Part shown: piece after piece, positions 54,101 to 64,000 of the stretch
Numbering within the stretch: the first letter of the stretch is position 1
Layout: every line of letters starts with the position of its first letter
From: Symsagittifera roscoffensis
Taxonomy: Eukaryota; Xenacoelomorpha; Acoela; Convolutidae
Length of the DNA: 64,000 nt
Direction: 5' to 3'
NCBI RefSeq assembly: GCF_963678635.1
Contig: NC_087069.1
Location: forward strand, 34,557,090 to 34,621,089
Made by a program: the position numbers and the translations under genes
The notes under the pieces: generated by a model
What the model was told of the DNA's origin: nothing
Seen by the model: the letters and a program-made list of their open reading frames with translations, nothing else
Database searches by the model: none

Positions 54101-57100
54101 CGATAGAAATACCCTTGACGGTGTTTCCCTAGAGATAGGAACAGTTTTGTTTTCAGTCTTTTGTCGGCTTCACCCCGGGTACTTCCTTATCCTCGTCTGT
54201 CTAGACGCTTCTCGCGTCTGTCCGAAGGTTCTCTTTGTCGCTCCAGGTTGTAAAACCTGTATCATTGCAGTCTTTTCTTTCATTTCGTGCCGCGTTATCT
54301 TAAGTTCCTGCTCGTTCTTACATCTTCGGGTAGACATTTTGTGCGAGAGCATTTTCTGCCAGTAAAACCTCTATGTCTATCTCCTCTTTTGCTATTACCA
54401 ACAATTGGAAGCGTTGAGACACATCTTCCCGTGGTACTGGGGGTTCCTGCGATGAGTTGTGCCAAAATACATACAAGCTGCGGTAGCTCAATCATATGGG
54501 AGCATCCTCGTAGTTGCATACTAACGTAACGTATAATAAGACGTAGAAGACTCAACTTGAATTAAATTAAACACCCTCGCCAACGGCGATACGGGATGGT
54601 CACGCTTTCTACAGCGATGACCTTGACATTAGTAATTATTTCACGCCCCCGGGTCAGATCAGTCAACGCTCGAAAATCACGCCCCCGGGTCAGATCACTC
54701 AACGCTCGAAAATTTTGATCTATTCCTTCTGTTTCTCTTTGCTTCCCGCCAAACAGAATGAATCGCCGGTTTGTAACATTCGGTGCTCTCTAGAATGTAT
54801 CCACCACTAGCTTCCACAATCGATCAAATCGATTTCCACAATCTTCTGTCTCGAATGTTTCCGATAGAAATACCCTTGACGGTGTTTCCCTAGAGATAGG
54901 AACAGTTTTGTTTTCAGTCTTTTGTCGGCTTCACCCCGGGTACTTCCTTATCCTCGTCTGTCTAGACGCTTCTCGCGTCTGTTCGAAGGTTCTCTTTGTC
55001 GCTCCAGGTTGTAAAACCTGTATCATTGCGGTCTTTTCTTTCATTTCGTGCCGCGTTATCTTCAGTTCCTGCTCGTTCTTACATCTTCGGGTAGACATTT
55101 TGTGCGAGAGCATTTTCTGCCAGTAAAACCTCTATGTCTATCTCCTCTTTTGCTATTACCAACAATTGGAAGCGTTGGGACACATCTTCCCGTGGTACTG
55201 GGGGTTCCTGCGATGAGTTGTGCCAAAATACATACAAGCTGCGGTAGCTCAATCATATGGGAGCATCCTCGTAGTTGCATACTAACGTAACGTATAATAA
55301 GACGTAGAAGACTCAACTTGAATTAAATTAAACACCCTCGCCAACGGCGATACGGGATGGTCACGCTTACTACAGCGATGACCTTGACATTAGTAATTAT
55401 TTCACGCCCCCGGGTCAGATCACTCAACGCTCGAAAATCACGCCCCCGGGTCAGATCACTCAACGCTCGAAAATTTTGATCTATTCCTTCTGTTTCTCTT
55501 TGCTTCCCGCCAAACAGAATGAATCGCCGGTTTGTAACATTTGGTGCTCTCTAGAATGTATCCACCACTAGCTTCCACAATCGATCAAATCGATTCCCAC
55601 AATCTTCTGTCTCGAATGTTTCCGATAGAAATACCCTTGACGGTGTTTCCCTAGAGATAGGAACAGTTTTGTTTTCAGTCTTTTGTCGGCTTCACCCCGG
55701 GTACTTCCTTATCCTCGTCTGTCTAGACGCTTCTCGCGTCTGTCCGAAGGTTCTCTTTGTCGCTCCAGGTTGTAAAACCTGTATCATTGCGGTCTTTTCT
55801 TTCATTTCGTGCCGCGTTATCTTCAGTTCCTGCTCGTTCTTACATCTTCGGGTAGACATTTTGTGCGAGAGCATTTTCTGCCAGTAAAACCTCTATGTCT
55901 ATCTCCTCTTTTGCTATTACCAACAATTGGAAGCGTTGGGACACATCTTCCCGTGGTACTGGGGGTTCCTGCGATGAGTTGTGCCAAAATACATACAAGC
56001 TGTGGTAGCTCAATCATATGGGAGCATCCTCGTAGTTGCATACTAACGTAACGTATAATAAGACGTAGAAGACTCAACTTGAATTAAATTAAACACCCTC
56101 GCCAACGGCGATACGGGATGGTCACGCTTACTACAGCGATGACCTTGACATTAGTAATTATTTCACGCCCCCGGGTCAGATCACTCAACGCTCGAAAATC
56201 ACGCCCCCGGGTCAGATCACTCAACGCTCGAAAATTTTGATCTATTCCTTCTGTTTCTCTTTGCTTCCCGCCAAACAGAATGAATCGCCGGTTTGTAACA
56301 TTCGGTGCTCTCTAGAATGTATCCACCACTAGCTTCCACAATCGATCAAATCGATTTCCACAATCTTCTGTCTCGAATGTTTCCGATAGAAATACCCTTG
56401 ACGGTGTTTCCCTAGAGATAGGAACAGTTTTGTTTTCAGTCTTTTGTCGGCTTCACCCCGGGTACTTCCTTATCCTCGTCTGTCTAGACGCTTCTCGCGT
56501 CTGTTCGAAGGTTCTCTTTGTCGCTCCAGGTTGTAAAACCTGTATCATTGCGGTCTTTTCTTTCATTTCGTGCCGCGTTATCTTCAGTTCCTGCTCGTTC
56601 TTACATCTTCGGGTAGACATTTTGTGCGAGAGCATTTTCTGCCAGTAAAACCTCTATGTCTATCTCCTCTTTTGCTATTACCAACAATTGGAAGCGTTGG
56701 GACACATCTTCCCGTGGTACTGGGGGTTCCTGCGATGAGTTGTGCCAAAATACATACAAGCTGCGGTAGCTCAATCATATGGGAGCATCCTCGTAGTTGC
56801 ATACTAACGTAACGTATAATAAGACGTAGAAGACTCAACTTGAATTAAATTAAACACCCTCGCCAACGGCGATACGGGATGGTCACGCTTACTACAGCGA
56901 TGACCTTGACATTAGTAATTATTTACGTACTAACATAATATAAGTACGTCATTCATGGTCTCCACTACAGTTGTTTTTCAAAAATTATGATAAAACTAGT
57001 CACTTGAATCAATGATTCCCTTTTTCAAAAAACTGACATAAGTGGAAAAAGTTTACAAAAACATTCATTTTTTCAAAGCTTAGGTATAATCGACCCTCTG

Positions 57101-57211
57101 GTTTGTTTCTAACTATTGCTAATTTTTTACTTGATTTTTTCTTTGTTTATATTGCATTTATCTCCTATTCAGTTATGGCATCTCTCAATGGTTTGACTTG
57201 GCAATCCTTAC

Positions 57212-57262
57212 GAATAATTTTCCCCGTGTAGTTTGAAATCTCGTGCCTTCAACTCCTCCTCG
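57212..57262 (-). CDS. Host gene, coding exon 6 (short, possibly optional)
   Basis: The 51-base exon lies between a TTTATTAG acceptor and a TTC/GTAAGG donor, reading EEELKARDFKLHGENY in the required frame. The intron before it would be only 41 bases (57263-57303). A nearer CAG acceptor 8 bases upstream would break the frame. The exon is phase-symmetric (51 bases), so joining exon 5 straight to exon 7 is also in frame and the exon may be skipped. Confidence 0.6.
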
Positions 57263-57303
57263 CTAATAAACTGTAAAAAGCAAAAACCCTCATGGTGACT
57301 CAC

Positions 57304-57447
57304 TTTGGATCGTAGACAGTAAAGTTCCTCATGATATGTTCCCTCACATTTGGGAATCTAGACATGCTCCTCTCAGTCGACTCATCTCTCCTTTCTTTCG
57401 GCTTCTCCACTATCAGGCCATTCTCGGCAAACGGATATTTAGCCTCT
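57304..57447 (-). CDS. Host gene, coding exon 5 (intact copy)
   Basis: The 144-base exon sits between a TTTTTTCTTCAG acceptor and an AA/GTGAGT donor. It takes two bases from exon 4 and passes two on, so phase matches on both sides. It reads EAKYPFAENGLIVEKPKERR, then a charged stretch and NVREHIMRNFTVYDP. Two duplicates at 48521-48664 and 51010-51153 carry a TAG. No domain is recognised. Confidence 0.85.
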
Positions 57448-57583
57448 CTGAAGAAAAAATGCAATTGAAATATCACACCTCAGAAACGCTTTATAGCCAA
57501 TTCGTAACTTTGAGTTCTGCCGTGCTTATATTGTTGAATTTAAAAGCTTAAATTAATTAACGAGAGTTGGTTATAGTTTCAAA

Positions 57584-57871
57584 CAGGGGACGGATTCTCC
57601 CAAATAACTACAAAGATCCTAACTTGACAAATTTTCTTCGCTGCGGCCAAATTTAAAAAGAAAACAGGCCAGGAAAGTTGTTTAAGCACTTTTTGGAAGA
57701 TTTTGACCAAAATTTCGCGTTCGTCGGCGCGTTCTCCACCCTCAAAATAAGTAAACATTGGCGCCAAATGCGCCAATAGAAAAGTTTTAGAGTCCTCAGC
57801 CAAAAATGAATGACTTAAAATAAAATCAAAATGGGGTCCCGTCTCCGTTCCCATCCACAAATACGCCCCTG
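57584..57871. mobile_element. hAT-like MITE (candidate)
   Basis: The 288-bp stretch begins CAGGGGACGGATT and ends in the inverse of CAGGGGCGTATT, giving short imperfect terminal inverted repeats of the CAGGG kind seen in hAT elements. The flanking 8 bases, GTTTCAAA and GTTTCTTT, share the first five and could be a decayed target duplication. S1 and S2 contain only its left 208 bp, cut at the duplication breakpoint, so it was present before the duplication. Confidence 0.55.
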
Positions 57872-60733
57872 GTTTCTTTTATGTTTTTGAAAATCTTGAC
57901 TTCATGTAATACTCTGGCTCTTCAATCGTTCTATTGCATGTGTGCCTTCGCTATAAACGCCAATCATATTTACCTTTGTAAACATAACTTTGTAATCTAT
58001 AACAAGCGAGATGAAAATGATTTAACACCGAATGATTTAAAACCCAAATATAATCTGTTCAGATAACTACATCTATATAAATATATATACATATACATAT
58101 TCTCATTTCAAAAATTGTTTTCATATCTTTCTCAGGAGTCCAAATGCTTAAATTTTTGTTTATTTTTAATTATTTTATGTTTTTCAACAAAACTTTCGAT
58201 AACCCTAAAAAATGTTAGCCAGTGTTTAAAAAACTTTGTGAGTTGTCGTTTGTTTTGAATGAAAGAAATTTCTAGTGCATGAAGTATGTCTGCACAACAC
58301 GAAATAATCTCTAACTTTCTAATGGGTAGTGACAAAACTCGTCAAAATTGTGCACGCTATGACACGCACATGAATATCATAATGAAAATTTTTTCGGGCA
58401 TTTTTACAGCCTGAGAGAGCAGCAATGGGGCTAGAGGTAATTTAAAGCATAGGTGATTCACAGAGGTAATTCAAAAATTTTCTTAATATTGGGTGCGAAA
58501 TCTTTTTCTCACGTTTGAAATTCATTTGTACAGTAATTAAACTTCAATTTGTAGGTGGATTTTACAATTTTAGGTAAATTTTAGCAAGAAATTTTCCAGA
58601 TGTTAGTTAAGTAAATGGAAAAATTTCTTCCGAGCTCTTCGTTATCGAGAGTTTAACAGTCTAGGAATTTTTGATTAAACTTTGGTTTAAATCCACATCT
58701 GATTTTTTAGAGAGTACTTTCACTAAATTGAACAAATAGAGCTCCTCGAGCTCCTAAGCAGAAAAAAAACTTGTAATAGAATTTTCGTAACGCTTCAATT
58801 TTTGGTCCAGAAAATCTACTTGTGTTTTTGTGTGGTTTTGTAAGTCAAAACAGTAAATTTATTATAAGTTACGGAAAACTTCTGGAAAGGTGCTAGATCA
58901 AGAGAAAGTTTCGTAACCCATAAAAAAGATCAGCTAAATTTTGTGATTTTTTTCTACCGAGAACATCTAAGTGTTTCTCAAAACCTATTGTTTTGCTCAG
59001 TTGTCTCGTATTTCTTATGTAGATATGTGGTGATTTGTTTTTCCCTGAAAATTTTTGCGGAGACTTGAGTTTTGTTCTACTTGATTTAATAACAAAAAAA
59101 TTGATTGAAAATGAGGCCAAATTTATTTTAAAATTGACAGCATTTGTTTGCATTTTAGTCTTTCCAGGAGTTTACATTACTTATCGCAAGCAGTAAAAAT
59201 GTTTGTTAAATTTTGAAGGGATCTGCTGATTGATCCTCTTTTTAGATTGGAATCAGTTTAGCCAACTTAAGTCAATCTGCGAAGATCGCAATGTCAAAAC
59301 AATCTTGATAAATTTTGTTATTCTCGTTGCCATGTGCTGAATTTTCTTTTAATAGACTCAAATACCTTGAGAAATTCAACTGGAAAAAAAATCAGATACT
59401 TGGACTGTTTGTGCTCCTTCCGCGTTGGCTATCTATCACTAAATTTGCTGCTTTTTTTCTACCATTGTAAAAAAAAAACGCCAAAATGTCATTTCGGAAG
59501 TTGCAACCTAACTTCTAGTCTTTTCCCACTTTTTTGTCATTCAGAGTTTACAATAAACTGTATATTATTTGATACTTTCTATTCTTTTTTTACAGTGCTT
59601 TTGTTAAACTTTTTATAAAATTTCTCTGATTCTTACACTTTTTTTTCTATTTTTGAAGTTTTCAATGCAATTATAAAATTGTTTCAGACAATTTTTTTGC
59701 CGCAGCCTTTTCCATTTAGATACTTTTCCAGGTCTTGTGATTTTTTTGAACTGGTTTTAAATAATTGTATGAAACAATTCAAATTCTCTATTAGTGTTAC
59801 GGCAGCTTTTCAGAAAACGTTTTTGAGGTTTCGTAAACGGAAAATTTCTATATTTTTGTTTATTTTGTCATCATCAGCATCGTTAGTTATTATTTTTTTA
59901 TTGCAAGTTTTTTATAATTTCATCACCGCCAGTCAGTTTAACTGCGTAAGAATCCGCTGACAAGATTATTACAAGAGATCTTTGCTAAAGAGATCTAAAC
60001 AATTTTCTGATTTTTTTAGGGTTTTGTGTTACCTTTAATCAGCGAAAATAAAATAATTCCCGAATGTGTGCTTTTGCGCTCAAAAGATTTTTTGTTTCGA
60101 GCTGGTCGTTCGAACAGGACACGCTGCTAGCTTCTTCTTACAACAGAATCAAAAGATATAAGTGAGGAATAATATAACGCGGCATTCAAAAAATTGAAGG
60201 AAATGAGTTCTAAAAAAGTTACTTTAATGGTAGTAGCTGATTTCAAAAAACACTTCAAGCAAAAAATTGCGATTCTTTTTGCTAGTTTTTTTTATTATGT
60301 GATCTGTTTTTTCGCACAAACATTTTGACCCCAAATTGAAGAGTTTGGAACTTCCCTCGTGTATACAGTAGTTTTCCTGTTGCCTCGCTCTGCCCAGGTT
60401 AAAATTTGAAATGTGTGTCCCACTGCAATATCCACTTGCTAATTCGAACGTTTGGACATTCTTCAGTTAGAGGATTTGACTGTTAATTTGATATTCGACT
60501 GTTAAAATATTTGAATGGTTTTGAACAAATAACAGTGGCTGTTTGAGGCTAAATGTATCAAATACAAAAAACCTCCCCAAAAAACTCCCCAAAAAAGGCC
60601 TTACAAAACGAACTAACTCCTTTATTCCTGAATATTTCTTTTATTCCTTAAAAGTGCACCCACAATAAAGTAGATAAAAATGACTTTTGAAGCTACTTAG
60701 AGAACTGAATGAAACTGGGATGGAGATGCTGAC
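57872..60733 (-). other. Intron of the host gene (exon 4 to exon 5), unique part
   Basis: AT-rich sequence with no supported exon. The phases of exons 4 and 5 match directly, so none is required. Confidence 0.6.
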
Positions 60734-60846
60734 CTGGGTCTGTACTTTGCGTAGTTGTAGTTGCCAGTGGGTAGTCTGTCTGCCTGCACTGGCTTCAAAC
60801 CCACCCTGTTCATCTCATACACATCTCCAGTGGGCAGTCTGTTGTA
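60734..60846 (-). CDS. Host gene, coding exon 4
   Basis: The 113-base exon sits between a TTCTGCAG acceptor and a CAG/GTCAGC donor. It starts in phase 0 and ends in phase 2. It contains an internal repeat of the peptide RLPTG (YNRLPTGDVYEMNR and DRLPTGNYNYAKYR), with further YN motifs as in exon 3. These tyrosine-asparagine motifs suggest a repetitive, extended protein, perhaps cytoskeletal, but this is inference. Confidence 0.87.
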
Positions 60847-61281
60847 CTGCAGAACACACAGAAATTTATAACAAACTGAAGTTATAAGAAAATTTCAAGT
60901 TCTATAGGATAGCAGATTGAAAGTAATATGTCACATAAGTTCATTTGAAAAAAAAACCCTCAAATTTAGGAAAACTGATCAAAATAAGACCCAAATTTAG
61001 GAAAACTGATAAAAAAAAAGATGTAAAGTTTGGTAAATTGGTGCAAAAAGTGGATTAATTTAAGAAAAATATAGGATGCTGGTTTTTTTCAAAATAACGC
61101 TTTTAAATGTAGCAGATTTGTACAATCGTAACGCTGGTGATGTTCCTGAAAAACTTTGATCGGTTGATCGATTTCCGTGATCCAAACTATCTAATATTGT
61201 ATATAATGTGAACATTTTCATAAAAATAACTTCAAATCAGACAATTGAAAGAGAGAGGTGACAATTTTTTTCCAATCTAAC
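60847..61281 (-). other. Intron of the host gene (exon 3 to exon 4)
   Basis: 435 bases from GTTAGA to TTCTGCAG on the minus strand. An AAATTTAGGAAAACTGAT word is repeated near 60963 and 60993. Nothing else recognised. Confidence 0.7.
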
Positions 61282-61369
61282 CTGATTGTACTTGTCGTTC
61301 ATCTCTGATCTGTTGTAGTTCACTGGCAACATGCGACTCCGTCTCTCGCTACCCGGAAGACGCTCAATT
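61282..61369 (-). CDS. Host gene, coding exon 3
   Basis: The 88-base exon sits between a GTTTCCCAG acceptor and a CAG/GTTAGA donor. It takes two bases from exon 2 and ends in phase 0. It reads IERLPGSERRSRMLPVNYN, then RSEMNDKYNQ. The LP and YN motifs recur in exon 4. It is charged and hydrophilic. Confidence 0.87.
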
Positions 61370-61706
61370 CTGGGAAACAATAAATTTGCACAAAAACAAT
61401 TTTGCATTTTTGAGCTTAAAATTTTGAAGGCAAAAGAAGCGGCACAATCAGTAGTGTGCAGAAGAACTTTACGAAAGAGGGGTGCGTTTAAAAAATTGAG
61501 GAATTTTTTCGCCTCGAAAGTGCACAACCGAAACCGTAGACTGCCAGTATTATTAGTCCAAAATTTTCACAAAAAATGCGTTTTTTTTCCCCGCCGACTC
61601 TCCCTTCAGATATTTTTGAATACATTTGCTCCCAAAAAAATATGGCAACCAAGATTGAGGGGGTTTGCGGTAAAAACAGTAAAAATGAGATGATAGTTTT
61701 ACTTAC
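61370..61706 (-). other. Intron of the host gene (exon 2 to exon 3)
   Basis: 337 bases from GTAAGT to TTTCCCAG on the minus strand. A + strand open frame across it has no support. Confidence 0.7.
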
Positions 61707-61793
61707 TGTTGGTTTGAGAAGAAAAGAGCCTCCTTTTCTCTGTCTCTGATAGATCTATCTGCTTGGTTGTACTTCTGTAGGGTATCTTCCAGC
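61707..61793 (-). CDS. Host gene, coding exon 2
   Basis: The 87-base exon sits between an ATTCTGCAG acceptor and an ACA/GTAAGT donor. It enters and leaves in phase 2. It reads LEDTLQKYNQADRSIRDREK, then EALFFSNQ, probably a charged helix. Confidence 0.87.
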
Positions 61794-62269
61794 CTGCAGA
61801 ATTATCAATTTCAAACTGAACAACCGACACTTTTAAAGTATCAAAAAAATCTCAAACCAAATTGGCTTCTTCGCTAGAGCTTAATAAGTTTCAATTTACC
61901 CTCTTTATAATTTCAAAATTGTTGAGCGTTGTGGTTCAAAAGATGCATTTTGCCAGAAAAAGATCCAAAAGATCACAAAATTAATTCTAGGGTCTACAAA
62001 AATGTTACAATCGGTGCTACTTGTCCGGCATCAAATGACTTCTATTGAAAACTTTTTCAAAAAAAACTTCGAATTATCTATGATTAGTTGCTTTTTTCCG
62101 TTGTTCTTTCAAAATCGGTACCTCCAGTTTTAAAAATAATGGGTGACTCTAGAGAAAAAAAATTTCGGAAAATTTTTCTGAAGATGGCACAAAACTGCTT
62201 AAAAAATTAGTAATCTGTTCACAGTCGAAAATAAAAATTAACTAAACTGTGAAAAAAAATCAACTTTAC
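61794..62269 (-). other. Intron of the host gene (exon 1 to exon 2)
   Basis: 476 bases from GTAAAG to TTCTGCAG on the minus strand. No other feature seen. Confidence 0.7.
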
Positions 62270-62463
62270 CTGTAAGCAGTCATTCTGAGAAAGGGATCGT
62301 GGTAACAATCGTGCAAAGTGGCCTTCGGTTTTTTCACATCTCTCTCGTACTCTGTTTTGATCCAATCTTCGTCCTTGAGAGTGGGGTCCAGTGTTGTGCC
62401 TATGAGCGAGTATTTTGCCCGCGCTTCGGTCGGTTTGGCTACCATGAAGTCTGGTTGGGTCAT
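62270..62463 (-). CDS. Host gene, first coding exon
   Basis: ATG 62463 opens a frame of 64 codons plus two bases, ending at a CAG/GTAAAG donor. It reads MTQPDFMVAKPTEARAKYSL, then charged sequence and DCYHDPFLRMTAY. There is no signal peptide, so the product is probably cytosolic. With the eight exons below it, at least 375 codons are joined in phase over 45 kb. I do not recognise the family. The YN/LP motifs and high charge are compatible with a cytoskeletal or ciliary protein, but that is a guess. Untranslated 5' exons cannot be excluded. Confidence 0.87.
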
Positions 62464-63247
62464 TTTTTGGTTTCTTTGAGAAAATTCAACTCTTATTGCT
62501 TCAACTTTTGCAAATTTCTTTTAAAAAATTATGAAAGTTCAAATAATAAAGAACAATAAGGGCCAATATTTGAAAACGAAGGTCGCTTTTTGTGATCAAT
62601 AGTTTTAAGAAACTAATTTAACGTTAATTTTTAGGAATTAGAGCGCTTGTACAACGATCAGTCTATCTGGTTTGGGGTCTCTTTTTGGTTAAAGGCATTA
62701 AATTATTAATTGTTATGCTAAAAATCAATAGTAAAACGTCTCCAAAAGCAAAGATGTTTTTTGAAAGCGTTTTTAAAGAGTTGCTCCGGTTTCGTATATA
62801 ATTTGCATATGGTTGTTTTTGAATACAAAATTAAATCTGCGTGCCGTAATTTTTACTGCGCATTGTGAAAAAAGTGAAAATTAAAATATGACTATGAAGT
62901 ATGCTATGTATACCTGTCTAGAAAAAAACAATACATTCTAGCATACAAAAACTCTTTTTATATCATTTAATTCAAAAATCATTTTTTGTGTGTGATACCA
63001 TCTGTTTTAGTATTTGTACAATCATACTTCATATTATAAAACATTATATATACAATAATGCACGAAGAAAGCAGAACATTTGAGTGCTAGCCATTTGTAG
63101 CAACTAATATTAAGTTTTCGAGGTCTTAAAGTTTTTGCTAAACTTTATAGAGTAAAGTTTTCCTTTTTTACGAGTTGTAAATTTAAATCAGAAGCTGAAA
63201 ATTATCAGTGTTTACAATCACAAACACCGTCAGATTGTTACAGAATA
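62464..63247. promoter_or_regulatory. Divergent intergenic region between two host genes
   Basis: 784 bp separates the start codons of the minus-strand host gene and the + strand BTB gene, so both promoters and 5' untranslated regions should lie here. No individual TATA or initiator element could be assigned with confidence in such AT-rich DNA. Confidence 0.5.
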
Positions 63248-63399
63248 ATGTCTTCCATGTGTGTGAAGAGTGGAAAGATTGACAAGTTTGCGGCTCAGAT
63301 GAAGTTGGGCTTGTTCAGTAAGGAGTTTGCAGATGTCAAGTTTGTGGTGGGCGATCAGAAAAAGATCATCTACGGGCACAGGATCATCATCGGACTCCG
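63248..63399 (+). CDS. BTB/POZ domain protein, first coding exon
   Basis: ATG 63248 opens 50 codons plus two bases, ending at a CCG/GTAAGA donor. The stretch LFSKEFADVKFVVGDQKKII, followed by a YGHRIII word, is the typical start of a BTB domain (DV.F.V.......HR.IL). BTB domains mediate dimerisation and often link targets to Cullin-3 ubiquitin ligases. The rest of the domain must lie in exons beyond the window, so the subfamily cannot be told. An opposite-strand frame over the exon is a shadow. Confidence 0.85.
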
Positions 63400-63402
63400 G
63401 TA

Positions 63403-63449
<47 letters not shown>

Positions 63450-63450
63450 G
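63403..63450 (+). repeat. (GA)n microsatellite
   Basis: About 48 bases of AG dinucleotides with a few interruptions, immediately after the exon donor. Confidence 0.95.
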
Positions 63451-63634
63451 AAGATGGATTCATAAAAAAAAAATGAGAGGGGGTTCTGGAGTTTTTTTCC
63501 TAAATATATTTTTGTTCCGATCATTGAAAGAAGGGGGGACTTTTGTATCCGGGTGTGTTAACTTTTTCTTTTGCTTTTTTTCATTTTTTTTGCTTTCCAC
63601 GCAAAAAATTTGGTGCCACAAAAAATCATCGCAC

Positions 63635-63785
63635 ATGGTCGAGTGATATATTACGTTAAAGCCTTTCTAGTCGTCATTTGAACGACACTTACAAATTTTA
63701 AGATCATTTATCCACGGGGGAAAGGACCAACACAAGAGCTGTACAGCTCATCACGGCGAACCGCTGTTGTGCCCCTGTTTTAAAA
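63635..63785 (-). repeat. SINE-like element (candidate)
   Basis: On the minus strand a structured head contains CGGTTCGCCG and GAGCTGTACAGCTC hairpins. It is followed by a tail with ACTAGAAAGGC, which resembles the AAAGGCGCTATATAA-type tail of many SINEs. No clear A and B boxes and no second copy in the window. Confidence 0.3.
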
Positions 63786-64000
63786 AAAAATTCTCTTATC
63801 GTCTTTTTTCGAGCGAGTAAAGCGATCGAGTAACGTTTGTTATATGAAACTTGATTTTAGTATAAAGAAGATTACTTTTGGAAACTTCCTTTAGCGCTTC
63901 TCTGGCTATAAATTTCTTTCAAAAATATTTAAAATTTTGAGTGCAAGAAAAAAATTGAAAAAAAAAAGATTTAAAATTTTTCGAAAATTTTTTTCATTTT

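Larger units (their letters stand above)
41336..56924. repeat. Tandem array of 18 units of ~761 bp, interrupted by two 867-bp host segments
   Basis: Nine units lie before 48142, two between 49009 and 50630, and seven between 51498 and 56924. Spacing is 761 bp almost everywhere; the second unit is 9 bp shorter. Units differ by scattered substitutions. Each later unit contains a 36-bp direct repeat (CACGCCCCCGGGTCAGATCA at its start) in two adjacent copies, whereas the first unit begins inside the decayed coding sequence. The spacer lengths 1,622 and 5,427 bp differ by exactly five units, so blocks expanded by unit addition. Open frames recur in every unit on both strands simply because the units are alike. 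On the minus strand some frames look like more of the decayed protein. Confidence 0.95.
56925..57791 (-). repeat. Host segment S3, the source locus of the 867-bp duplications
   Basis: This copy continues without a break into unique host sequence and the rest of the MITE at higher coordinates, and its exon 5 has no stop, so it is the original. It directly borders the last unit of the array. Confidence 0.92.
63400..64000 (+). other. First intron of the BTB gene, 5' part
   Basis: Starts GTAAGAG, then a GA microsatellite, then AT-rich sequence to the window end, with a SINE-like stretch inside. Confidence 0.7.

Noticed and set aside
41569-56812. Recurrent open frames of 60-90 codons on both strands in every 761-bp unit
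   Set aside because: They repeat only because the units are alike. There are no splice sites or a continuous long frame, and minus-strand pieces are remnants of a decayed ORF.
41336-56924. CRISPR-like or regulatory array
   Set aside because: The units are 761 bp, contiguous and without variable spacers, in animal DNA.
57270-57303. Host exon 6 with the nearer CAG acceptor (33-base intron)
   Set aside because: That choice puts a stop codon in frame within a few codons.
61331-61693. Plus-strand 120-codon frame over host exons 2-3
   Set aside because: It overlaps well-supported minus-strand exons and lacks its own signals.
63700-63785. Hammerhead-ribozyme-like word (GTGATGAG then a hairpin) on the minus strand
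   Set aside because: The required GAAA after stem II is missing and the strand before the core does not fit, so the catalytic core is not present.

Overview
The window is animal nuclear DNA: AT-rich, with spliced protein-coding exons, tandem and dispersed repeats, and two copies of an env-bearing Ty3/gypsy LTR retrotransposon. The species cannot be named from sequence alone. Nothing looks prokaryotic, so no operons, ribosome binding sites or CRISPR arrays are expected or seen.

Layout. 1-5468: 3' part of an old, broken copy of the retroelement (+ strand), ending in a 3' LTR. 5469-13916: mostly intergenic, with a C-rich tract, a 40-bp minisatellite, a hairpin, a ~730-bp near-perfect palindrome and a tRNA-like SINE head. 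13917-14358: a small unresolved + strand coding candidate. 17094-62463: one minus-strand host gene of unrecognised function. Nine coding exons (62270-62463 down to 17094-17184) join in a consistent reading phase and encode at least 375 residues. Two of its introns are greatly swollen.

Intron 1 of interest (between the exons at 38.1 and 18.2 kb) holds a complete 18,872-bp retroelement in the same orientation as the host gene. Its 410-bp LTRs are identical by eye and it has a TCAC target duplication. It carries a basic leader ORF, a 2,740-codon Gag-Pol ORF, two tiny hydrophobic ORFs, a 378-codon reading frame with no methionine, a split gene for a fusion glycoprotein that looks gB-like (class III), and a 599-residue accessory protein of unknown kind whose start overlaps the env stop as ATGA. 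The older copy keeps the same arrangement, which allows comparison of frames.

Intron 2 of interest (between the exons at 57.2 and 38.1 kb) holds a decayed coding sequence from which an array of 18 copies of a ~761-bp unit has grown. The array also captured an 867-bp host segment carrying two exons, giving three copies. The copy at 57 kb is intact. The two internal copies keep their splice sites but share an in-frame TAG, so they could act as poison exons. A divergent + strand gene with a BTB/POZ domain begins at 63248, 784 bp from the start of the host gene.

Exon boundaries, domain calls and repeat limits were read by eye. Family names for the glycoprotein, the SINEs and the MITE are inferences without database support.
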